DNA of 64,000 bases from JAGQOZ01 sp041399205. Its GTDB lineage: Bacteria > Planctomycetota > Planctomycetia > Pirellulales > Pirellulaceae. Under the pieces are notes generated by a model. It was not told the DNA's origin, ran no database searches, and saw nothing but the letters and a program-made list of their open reading frames with translations. Made by a program: the position numbers and the translations under genes. The stretch lies in NCBI GenBank assembly GCA_041399205.1, contig JAWKTK010000006.1:301973-365972 (forward strand). The letters are read 5' to 3'. Positions 57,198-63,760 of the stretch are shown here, one piece after another (position 1 is the first letter of the stretch; each line of letters opens with the position of its first letter).

Positions 57198-57392
57198 TCA
57201 CTGAGGGCTTCCATTCTGACCCTCAAGGTGTAAGACATTTGCCAAGCGTGCCCCAAAGCTGAACGCTGTCCATTCATCGGGGCACATAACAGCTATATGT
57301 CCTTGCTTGTCAAGTAGTACGTACCGGTAGCGCGGTAAAAGTTGGGCATTTTTTTTGGGAGCTGTTTTGATTGTTCCTTTCGCCTTCGCCAT
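57198..57392 (-). CDS. Small hypothetical protein, start inside a long palindrome
   Basis: A 64-codon minus-strand frame from ATG 57392: MAKAKGTIKTAPKKNAQLL, then PRYRYVLLDKQGHIAVMCPDEWTAFSFGARLANVLHLEG. The basic start and mixed beta/alpha body look like a real small protein. Thirty bases of it (57301-57330) recur exactly at 58648-58677 beside unrelated DNA, so a fragment of the gene has been copied. Its first codons lie in the left arm of the 72-base palindrome and are therefore also present, inverted, in the right arm. Convergent with the gene before it. Function unknown. Confidence 0.45.
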   Translation of the reverse strand: MAKAKGTIKTAPKKNAQLLPRYRYVLLDKQGHIAVMCPDEWTAFSFGARLANVLHLEGQNGSPQ

Positions 57393-57444
57393 CATTTCGC
57401 TTTGCCCGGTTCTGGGTGAAATGATGGCGAAGGACGAAAGGAAC
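57373..57444. repeat. 72-base near-perfect inverted repeat
   Basis: Left arm GTTCCTTTCG-C-CTTCGCCATCATTTC and right arm GAAATGATGGCGAAG-GA-CGAAAGGAAC form a stem of 25 base pairs with one small asymmetric bulge around an 18-base loop. The right arm repeats, in opposite orientation, the first codons of the minus-strand gene at 57198-57392. This looks like an inverted duplication made by a rearrangement, not a terminator, as no T run follows. Confidence 0.8.
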
Positions 57445-57471
57445 TCCACGGTCCACGAGTTGGCTCGCTTC

Positions 57472-57820
57472 GCTCGTTCGAGAAGCAGTGAATTCGATGT
57501 GAATGGGTTGCCCGGTTGAAGACGTGCAGCCTTCGCTGATGTCGATCAAGTGCGTTCGTGGACGTCGCACAGCGGCATCCGGGGCTACCCCGCTGCTTTC
57601 ATTCGATTTTCGGCCGCCAATTTCAGCATCGCTTTCTGACGAATACTTTGAGTTTCTATAGCATTCGCCAAGCTAACTTGCTGCAAACCTGATCTCTGCG
57701 GTAGAATCAACACCTGTTCGGACGGCGTGTTGGTCTTAAATCCGCATACCGTCCCAGTTCAACGGCCCAAACTATCCCGCTGTTCCGATTCGCGCCAGTT
57801 GGGATAGTTTGTTATTCGTT
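57472..57820 (+). repeat. Repeat A, copy 2
   Basis: Second full copy. TTGCTG is at 57678-57683 and TAGAAT at 57702-57707, again 18 bases apart. Hairpin 2 is perfect here: AAACTATCCC (57769-57778) and GGGATAGTTT (57801-57810) with a 22-base loop that differs from the other copies, then GTTATTCGTT. Hairpin 1 arms GGACGG and CCGTCC are kept. The lipoprotein gene starts 13 bases after the copy ends. Confidence 0.8.
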
Positions 57821-57832
57821 TAGGTTGCTTAA

Positions 57833-58624
57833 TTGAACTCACAATGCCTCGTGATTGTTGTGGCAATTGCTCTCGCTGGTTGTGGCAAACACTCAAAGAT
57901 GAATTCACGCGATCCGGTAGTCCATAAACTTAGCCATCCCGATTTTCCTTCGGCGACGGAATACTTTTTGCCGCACCCAAAGTTGCCGACGGATGTGATG
58001 GACGAACTTCATCCGTGGATGCAAACTGTGGTAACATCCGACTCCCGGCAAATTCGAAGCCTGCTTGTAGATCGATGGGCATCGATTCAGAGTCCGGAAT
58101 TAATTGCTCTTCGTGATCAAATCCTCGGTTATGAGGCCGTCTGCATTGTGGTTCGTGGAAAACAAGTATGGCTTGATCTTTCTTCCGGTGTTGAAGTTGA
58201 TACTGTGGGTTCATCGGCTTATGTTGCCCCGCCGGTAGATCGAGTGGACATGGAGAAAAGACTGGCGCAGCACGGCATTCAGGCCGGCAGTCTCTTTCAT
58301 GAATTTATGTGTAACTTCGCCGGATTGGCGGAGGACTTTTATACCGAAGGCAACTTTATTGATTTGTCAGACAACTGGGATACGCTAACAGAAGAGTGGC
58401 GGGAGGATATTGAAAACTTTGACGACTGGAAGGGCTCTCTTTTCATCTATATCGCACGAAATGCCGATGTGCTCTTGCTTCACTCCAATGGTTCGGTGGG
58501 CTGGTTCAAATACGCCGAAGGCCGAATCACCAGAACCTTCGAATCATTTTCCGAATTTATTGAATTCTATGTCAATTATCGCGGCCGGCCTCCACAGCCA
58601 CTGGATTCATACGGGCCGGATTAG
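57833..58624 (+). CDS. Putative lipoprotein with SUKH-like C-terminus
   Basis: A 263-residue protein, start TTG 57833 (GTG 57851 possible). The N-terminus is a lipoprotein signal with the lipobox LAGC (VIVVAIALAGCGK). The second half resembles SMI1/KNR4 (SUKH) domains: an acidic, aromatic-rich stretch FHEFMCNFAGLAEDFYTEGNFIDLSDNWDTLTEEWREDI, then ADVLLLHSNGSVGWFKYAEGRITRTFESFSEFIEFYVNY, like the 'F..FL..Y' end of that fold. SUKH proteins often act as immunity proteins against polymorphic toxins; with a lipobox it would sit in the periplasm. This family call is tentative. Directly preceded by repeat A copy 2. Confidence 0.6.
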   Translation: MNSQCLVIVVAIALAGCGKHSKMNSRDPVVHKLSHPDFPSATEYFLPHPKLPTDVMDELHPWMQTVVTSDSRQIRSLLVDRWASIQSPELIALRDQILGYEAVCIVVRGKQVWLDLSSGVEVDTVGSSAYVAPPVDRVDMEKRLAQHGIQAGSLFHEFMCNFAGLAEDFYTEGNFIDLSDNWDTLTEEWREDIENFDDWKGSLFIYIARNADVLLLHSNGSVGWFKYAEGRITRTFESFSEFIEFYVNYRGRPPQPLDSYGPD

Positions 58625-58694
58625 CCGCAACCTAACTGCTATGCGCCCCTTGCTTGTCAAGTAGTACGTACCGGTAGGGGCAGCGTTGAGTGCC

Positions 58695-58728
58695 ATCCAC
58701 AATCATCAGTCATCCACAATCATCAGTC
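58695..58728. repeat. Two tandem copies of a 17-base unit
   Basis: ATCCACAATCATCAGTC occurs twice in a row (58695-58711 and 58712-58728) without a spacer. Only two units are present and no spacer-repeat alternation exists, so it is not a CRISPR. It lies between the lipoprotein gene and a REP-like palindrome. Confidence 0.8.
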
Positions 58729-58755
58729 ATACCAAAACCATGGAAAAAAGGATTG

Positions 58756-58822
58756 AAACGCAGAGACGCCGAGGTCGCAGAGTTGTTTGATTCCTCTCAG
58801 CGTACTCTGCGCCTCCGCGTTT
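58756..58822. repeat. REP-like palindrome of the AACGCAGAG type
   Basis: An imperfect inverted repeat: AAACGCAGAGACGCCGAGG with TCGCAGAGT on the left and ACTCTGCGCCTCCGCGTTT on the right, about 20 pairs around a 21-base loop. The motif resembles short GCAGAG-rich dispersed palindromes found in many bacterial genomes. Its right end merges into repeat B. Confidence 0.65.
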
Positions 58823-58990
58823 CTGATTTCTACGCTGAAGCCCCTGATTCGATTAGCGGTGGCAGCCGACTGTGATGTTGGGCGTCATCGAGCGTCCGCA
58901 TGTGTCGCCCGCTGGGCTGAACGGGCTAGAACAGAACGATGACCGGTGGCTGACGCACACCGGCAAAGATGTTTCGCTGCCGGGCGGAGG
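58815..58990. repeat. Repeat B, copy 1
   Basis: About 175 bases closely repeated at 62622-62808, from CTCCGCGTTTCTGATTTC to CCGGGCGGAG. It contains an internal GCCCG...CGGGC hairpin. No frame in it looks coding. The second copy splits the IS110-family gene, so the unit seems able to move or to take part in rearrangement. Confidence 0.75.
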
Positions 58991-59167
58991 CCAGGTGGGA
59001 CGAAGCTCGGCGTCCGGCTTGACGAGAATTATTCTACAGCCCCGACCATCCCGCTTGGTTCGAAAGTTAGTGATCTTGGATTGCAAGTTTTCCAAATCAC
59101 CATTTCCTCAACACGATTTCGCGAACTCCGTCGACGAATCGGTTCGCTGCTGCCGTCATCCCATTCT

Positions 59168-59386
59168 CCGCCGCAATTGTTAGCTTTGCTTTCTGCCGAA
59201 CACTTTCAGTTTCGCGGGCATTCGAAAATCAACTTGCTGCAAACCCAGTCTCTGCGGTAGAATCAACACCTGTTCGGACGGCGTGTTGGTCTAGAATTCG
59301 CATACCGTCCCAGCGAAGCGACTCAGCTCAACGGCCAAACTATCCCGCCGTTGCACAGCTTCAGTTGGGATAGTTTGTTATTCGTT
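59168..59386 (+). repeat. Repeat A, copy 3 (3' part)
   Basis: A shorter copy holding the end of the repeat: TTGCTG (59234-59239), 18 bases, TAGAAT (59258-59263), hairpin 1 arms GGACGG/CCGTCC, and a perfect hairpin 2, AAACTATCCC (59337-59346) with GGGATAGTTT (59367-59376), then GTTATTCGTT. The region upstream of the -35-like hexamer is diverged. The macro-domain gene starts 25 bases later. Confidence 0.8.
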
Positions 59387-59411
59387 CTGTCACTTGGAGA
59401 ATCTTCACATA

Positions 59412-60034
59412 ATGGCACTACCCATCGACTTGTGGCTTATCCATCCCAAGGCCGAAATGTGCAATGCGTTCCGTCAACGTTTTAATGGTCTGCCGCGTGT
59501 CACGGTGATTCAATCTCGCTTCGAGGATTTGCCGCCGCACGATTGTTTTGTCACTGCTGCAAATGCATTCGGGATCATGAACGCTGGCATCGATGCAGCC
59601 GTTATTCGATTCCACGGCCAGGAATTGATGCGACGAGTTCAACTGCGAATTATGGACGAATACCTCGGCGAGCAACCAATCGGCACATCATTCATTGAAT
59701 CAACCGGGAATCCCGACTATCCATTCATTGCTCACTCACCAACCATGCGCGTTCCGGGTTCTATCGAGGGCACCGACAAGGTGTATGCGGCAACATGGGC
59801 CTCGCTTCTTGCCGTATACCGACACAAAGCATCGAATGGGAAGCAGATCAAATCTGTTGTGTTTCCTGCAATGGGCGGCTGGTTTTGGTGGTGTGCCTTA
59901 CTTTGAGGTCGCCGCGGCAAATGTCCGTTGCGTATCGCCACTACCTCAATCCACCGCATCGCATGGATTGGGATTTGGTTGCTAGCCGGCAGCGTGCCAT
60001 ACACTATGATGGTAAACGTCAGGTCTCCCGATGA
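59412..60034 (+). pseudogene. Macro-domain protein, two frameshifts
   Basis: From ATG 59412: MALPIDLWLIHPKAEMCNAF, then DCFVTAANAFGIMNAGIDAAVIRFHG, the macro-domain ADP-ribose motif (N-A-x-G...G-I-D-A-A), and SVVFPAMG at the second phosphate loop. Near 59875 one base is missing; the next frame reads AAGFGGVPYFEVAAA. Near 59918 a second base is missing and the third frame gives MSVAYRHYLNPPHRMDWDLVASRQRAIHYDGKRQVSR to TGA at 60032-60034. The joined product of about 208 residues is typical of stand-alone macro proteins that bind or hydrolyse ADP-ribose. It is preceded by repeat A copy 3. Confidence 0.75.
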
Positions 60035-60081
60035 CGTGACAGAACCATTAAGGCTTTGACTTCGCGACCAAATGCGAGAGT

Positions 60082-60130
60082 TGGAATCAAGGGGAATCAA
60101 GAGGGGAATCAAGAGGGGGAATCAAGAGGG
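60082..60130. repeat. Short tandem repeat GGAATCAAGAGG
   Basis: Four units of GGAATCAA separated by 4-5 G-rich bases, with the last running into GGGACACCCAACC. The unit length varies by one base because of G runs of different length. It lies 70 bases before the RAYT-type transposase gene and may be part of its upstream region. Confidence 0.8.
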
Positions 60131-60202
60131 ACACCCAACCTTCTTGACCTGTCTGGGCGATATCGGTAAGATGCTGCCAGAAATCAAGAAAAAGGAGCGG
60201 CT

Positions 60203-61278
60203 ATGCCTCGCCAAGCTCGTGGTGAATACGTTAATCCGGATGAAGTTCAGATCCTGCATGTCGTGAACCGTTGCGTTCGTCGAGCTTTCCTGTGTGAAAT
60301 GATCCGCTCACGGGGCAATCGTTCGAGCATCGGCGCGAGTGGATTCGGGACCGGCTTGAATTCCTGGCCGGTATCTTCGGGATTGATTGTTTGACGTACA
60401 CGGTGATGAGCAACCATATCCACCTGATCCTGCGTAGCCGCCCGGACGTCGTGCAAGAATGGTCGGACGAGGAAGTCGCACGCCGGTGGTTGCGTCTCTT
60501 TCCTATTCGTCGCGAGAAAGATGGTTCGCCAGCCGAACCTGAAGATTTCGAACTCTCGATGATCACCAAAGACAAAACGAAACTCGCCGAGATTCGCACG
60601 CGACTTTCGGACGTCAGTTGGTGGATGCGGTGCACGGCCGAAAATATCGCTCGCCGCAGCAACAAAGAAGATCAGTGTACCGGCCGATTTTGGGAGGGCC
60701 GTTACAAGGCTCAAGTGATTCTGGACGAAGCTTCGTTGCTGGCCTGTGCGGCGTATGTGGACTTGAATCCCGTGCGAGCGGCCATGGCGAAGACGCCAGA
60801 AGAATCCGAGTTCACGGGCGCGAAGGATCGAATCGATGATCTCGCTGCACGCGAATCGAAGTCCGCCGATACGCATGCTTGGGAACGCAGTCGCCGTCGG
60901 TCCAAGAGCGGTTGGCTGAGTCCGCTGGAGATCAACGAACGAACCGATCCCGTGGGAGCGGACGCGAGTCCCGTTGTTCGTCGAGCGAGTTTGAAGGGAT
61001 TTCTTTCGATGTCTTTGGCGGACTATCTGGAGTTGCTGGATTGGACGGGGCGCCAACTTCGCAGCAAAAAACGCGGAGCGATCCCCGATCATTTGGCTCC
61101 GATCTTGGAACGCATCGGCGTGGACACATCTTGCTGGTGCGAATTAGTGCAGAAGTTCGGCAAGCTCTTCAAACGAGCGGCCGGCAACGCATCAAGTCTC
61201 GCCGACGAAGCAGCTCGCCGTTGCATTGGTTACATGCACGCACCTGGCGCGAACATGATGCTGGCCGAAGACAGCTGA
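60203..61278 (+). pseudogene. REP-associated (Y1/RAYT-like) transposase, one frameshift
   Basis: ATG 60203 has AGGAG upstream (MPRQARGEYVNPDEVQILHVVNRCVRRAFLC). One missing base near 60296 shifts the frame; the second frame reads DPLTGQSFEHRREWIRDRLEFLAGIFGIDCLTYTVMSNHIHLILRSRPDVV, with the HUH metal motif (HIHL) of Y1 transposases. The rest is complete: WEGRYKAQVILDEASLLACAAYVDLNPVRAAMA is the family end with the probable catalytic Tyr, followed by a long C-terminal extension to 61278 common in the planctomycete group. Joined length is about 358 residues. These enzymes are tied to REP-type palindromes, and such a palindrome lies 360 bases downstream. Confidence 0.82.
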
Positions 61279-61568
61279 CCAACAGCGGCTCTGGCTTACA
61301 CTTTCGATTGACTGGCAACCGCGAATTGGTTTCTGCATGCGCCGATACGGGCCTCTCGTTGACATCAGGCTGTCATTGACCGCCTCGGAACCAGCCATTT
61401 CAGGGGCCTCTCCGATGCTTGCGCCCTGGTGCGTTTTCTGTACCCGCTATTGCTCCCGGCAACGTTCCTTCTGAATCAGATCTTTTAGGCGACTGGCAAA
61501 GCAACCGCGTTTGTCTTCTTGTTCAGCTAAAACATCGTGGCTAATGCGGGTGCCCCTGTTGGGTCATT
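61113..61568 (+). repeat. Repeat C, copy 1: transposase 3' end and downstream region
   Basis: About 455 bases covering the last 55 codons of the RAYT-like gene and 290 bases after it. A diverged copy is found at 61768-62214. The downstream part has shared blocks such as CTGTACCCGCTATTGCTCCC and TTGTCTTCTTGTTCAGC, and ends in GGGTCATT. No gene is seen in its noncoding half. Confidence 0.85.
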
Positions 61569-61638
61569 TTTCTCGGCCTGTTCAATCGGGCGAATGAATG
61601 CATGAAAATGAGATCGGGTGCAATAAAGACAATGCGGA

Positions 61639-61746
61639 GTAGCATGGGCCCATGGCCCGTGTGAACCTCGTAGCATGGGCCCGTTGCGCCCGTTGCCTAT
61701 ACGAACCTACAAGACGAAAAACACACGGGCCATGGGCCCATGCTAC
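61639..61746. repeat. REP/MITE-like element: 24-base perfect inverted repeats
   Basis: Bases 61639-61662 and 61723-61746 are perfect reverse complements (core GCATGGGCCCATGGCCCGTG) with 60 bases between them, and a further partial unit GTAGCATGGGCCCGTTG at about 61670-61686. The arms contain the palindromes GGGCCC and CCATGG. The element lies between the two copies of repeat C, next to a RAYT-type gene, as expected for REP elements mobilised by such a transposase. Confidence 0.85.
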
Positions 61747-61767
61747 GGGAAACCAAGAGGAGTCCAG

Positions 61768-62214
61768 CATCGGCCTGGATACGTCTTGCTGGTGCGAGTT
61801 GGTGCAGAAGCTCTTCAAGCGAGCACCCGGCAAAGCATCGAGTCTCGCGGACGAAGCAGCTCGCCGTTGCATTGGTTACATGCACGCACCTGGCGCAAAC
61901 ATGATGCTGGCCGAAGACGGTTGACCCAAAGCGACCTCTTGCTACGCTTTCGACTGACTGGCGACCGCTAGTTCGTTTCTGCTGCGCCCATGCTGGCCTC
62001 TCGTTATTACCAGGCTGTCATTGGCTGCTCTAAAACCGACCATTTCAGGGTCGGTCCTATGCTGCGCCCTGGTGCGTTTTCTGTACCCGCTATTGCTCCC
62101 GGCAACGTTCCTTCTGAAGAAGTCCTTTCGGGCGATCGGCAAAAGCAACCCCGTTTGTCTTCTTGTTCAGCTAAAACATCCTGGCTAAAATCCGGGTGTC
62201 CCCGTTGGGTCATT
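61768..62214 (+). repeat. Repeat C, copy 2: truncated transposase tail
   Basis: A second copy of the RAYT 3' end. About 50 codons are readable (DTSCWCELVQKLFKRAPGKASSLADEAARRCIGYMHAPGANMMLAEDG), with a four-codon deletion relative to copy 1, so the fragment cannot make a transposase. The noncoding part aligns to copy 1 up to GGGTCATT, where the IS110-family remnant begins. Confidence 0.85.
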
Positions 62215-63038
62215 GGTTGGTCCCTTTCACCAGTCGAGCGTACGACACAAAATCGCCGACTGTGGGAAAGCGTTTGATGTTGTGGATTTCGTACAACATG
62301 GTCATCGCCAAGATGCGGCCGACGCCGGGAATGCTCATCAGCCGATAGAACGCATCGGCGTCATCCACCTTGGCGTGTTGCTCGAGATACAGATCCAGCT
62401 GTTTGATATGTTCGTCGTAGCCGTTCGCAAATCCAGATCGAGCTGCACCATGCGTTGCACGCTTTCACCGTCGAAGCGTTCCACGACGCCCTCGCGGTTC
62501 GACTTATAGCTGAGCTTCTTTTCGAACGCGGGCAGGTTCTGTTGATGGTTGACAATTTGCAGATGGACCAGCGTTGCTGAACGACGACGAACAATGGTAC
62601 AACGACGTGAGAATGCAATCTCCGCGTTTCTGATTTCTACGCTGACGCCCCTGATTCGATTAGCGGTGGCAGCCGACTGTGATGTTGGGCGTCTTCAAGC
62701 ATCCGCATGTGTCGCCCGCTGGGCTGAACGGGCTAGACCAGAACGACGTCCGGTGGCTAACGCACACCGGCAAAGATGTTTCGCCCGCCGGGCGGAGGAG
62801 ATTCTTCGTCGAATAGGTCCGCGAGCCAATCCCAATTGAACGTCGATTCGCAACCAACGATCAGATCTTGTTGCGAATAGGGCCGTAATTCGGCCAGAAA
62901 CAGCCGAGGCCGTTTGGTGTTGAAGTTTTTGTGTAGATGTTTTTTGCCGTTTTGGTCGACAATACAAGCGTGCATGCAGTTGGCGTGCAAATCGATTCCG
63001 CAGTAGAATTGATGTTGTTGTTGATAGAATCTCATCAT
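62210..63038 (-). mobile_element. IS110-family transposase remnant, split by repeat B
   Basis: N-terminal piece from ATG 63038: MMRFYQQQHQFYCGIDLHANCMHACIVDQNGKKHLHKNF, the DEDD-type nuclease start with its first Asp, through about base 62810. C-terminal piece at about 62600-62210: LVHLQIVNHQQNLPAFEKKLSYKSNREGVVERF, then after one missing base near 62430 NGYDEHIKQLDLYLEQHAKVDDADAFYRLMSIPGVGRILAMTMLYEIHNIKRFPTVGDFVSYARLV, the Transposase_20 domain with its I-P-G-V-G motif. The middle is replaced by repeat B, and the last 80 or so residues, including the Ser-containing end, are missing. It is inactive. The upstream end abuts an attC-like site at 63175. Confidence 0.82.
62622..62808. repeat. Repeat B, copy 2, inside the IS110-family gene
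   Basis: Second copy of the 58815-58990 unit, with scattered differences (for example CTTCAAGC for CATCGAGC). It separates the two readable parts of the IS110-family transposase. It replaces transposase sequence rather than just inserting into it, since residues of the middle domain are missing on both sides. Confidence 0.75.
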
Positions 63039-63174
63039 GTGCTTCCTTGAGCAAGTGAGCTTGAGCCGCGAAACGTTTTGAGGCAGCCACTCGCTGACCT
63101 CGTTCCACAATAAAGGCATCGACCTTTTTGGACAGGTTCGCTTGCTCAAGCAAGGACATGAGGAGTATCAAGGC

Positions 63175-63252
63175 GTTCCACGCGAGCGGGCGGCAACGTC
63201 GGTCTTGAAGTCAAAGTCAAACGCGCCCGCCGCGTGAACTTGGTCGTTCGCC
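63175..63252 (+). other. Integron attC-like recombination site 1
   Basis: Left arm 63175-63192 (GTTC-C-ACGCG-A-GCGGGCG) pairs with right arm 63224-63239 (CGCCCGCCGCGTGAAC). All 16 right-arm bases pair, and the left arm has exactly two unpaired extra bases, C and A. The loop is 31 bases. GTTCGCC at 63246-63252 stands where the R' core should be, though it departs from the usual GTTRRRY. Arms with extrahelical bases on one side only are the hallmark of folded attC sites. The left outer core is unclear because the IS remnant ends here. Confidence 0.6.
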
Positions 63253-63282
63253 GACTGAAGCATTTGTGCGGAACCTGATGTG

Positions 63283-63639
63283 ATGCAGGCTGAAATTCAC
63301 CAGTTAGAATCTAACGACCATGTCGAATGGAACGACTTCGTACAATACCAGTCGCCTGACCCATACGATGACTACGGATGGTTCCATGTGACGATCGGTG
63401 CCACCGGCGTTCCGGGCGGCAATGATTTTCAGGTATGCGTCGCTACACCACGCGCCGTTGGGCGAATCAAACGCGATGGATTTGTGCCTGGTATACTTGT
63501 CGACCAATTTGATGCCGCAACTGTCGAAAAAGTGATTCGTGATCGTGTAGAATCGGTTCGTGGCCACAGTTGGGATGAGGTCGTGAATCAACTGCGTGAT
63601 TTCATGCGCTGGGAGTACGAAGGGATGGCCGGTTCGTAA
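63283..63639 (+). CDS. Imm8-family immunity protein
   Basis: A 118-residue protein from ATG 63283. Pattern: AEIHQLESNDHVEWNDFVQYQSPDPYDDYGWFHVTIGATGVPGGNDFQVCVATPRAV, then GILVDQFDAATVEKVIRDRVESVRGHSWDEVVNQLRDFMRWEYEG. The 'D..D.FGF...V.IG..G..G.D.F...V.TP.W' and C-terminal 'SWDEV...L....WE.E' blocks are those of Imm8, a family that neutralises polymorphic toxins. No toxin gene is beside it. It is bracketed by two attC-like folds in the same orientation, so it is probably a promoterless integron gene cassette, with the stop codon directly followed by its own attC. Confidence 0.75.
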   Translation: MQAEIHQLESNDHVEWNDFVQYQSPDPYDDYGWFHVTIGATGVPGGNDFQVCVATPRAVGRIKRDGFVPGILVDQFDAATVEKVIRDRVESVRGHSWDEVVNQLRDFMRWEYEGMAGS

Positions 63640-63657
63640 CGCCTAGCCAACAGGAGC

Positions 63658-63748
63658 GGCGAACCATGCGATGAACCGAAGTCGCGGAGCCGTGGTTTTT
63701 GACAATGGAAAATTAATCGCCGCGACTCGGTTATCGCGGCCGTTCTGC
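63658..63748 (+). other. Integron attC-like recombination site 2
   Basis: Left arm 63668-63687 (GCGAT-G-AACCGA-A-GTCGCGG) pairs with right arm 63720-63737 (CCGCGACTCGGTTATCGC). Every right-arm base pairs, with two extra bases (G and A) on the left; the inner stem after the extra A is seven pairs, as in site 1, and the loop is 32 bases. Outer cores GGCGAAC (63658-63664) and GTTCTGC (63742-63748) are partly complementary. It starts 18 bases after the Imm8 stop codon and ends 12 bases before the next gene. Confidence 0.65.
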
Positions 63749-63760
63749 CAAGATAAAGAA

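Noticed and set aside
58629..58691. attC-like site with ACCTAAC and GTTGAGT, matching RYYYAAC and GTTRRRY, just after the lipoprotein gene
   Set aside because: The outer cores fit, but the arms pair poorly beyond GCCCC/GGGGC, and the middle 30 bases are a copied fragment of the gene at 57198-57392. Possible but unsupported.
58695..60130. CRISPR-like short direct repeats
   Set aside because: Only two adjacent 17-base units in one place and G-rich tandem units in the other, without spacers or cas genes.
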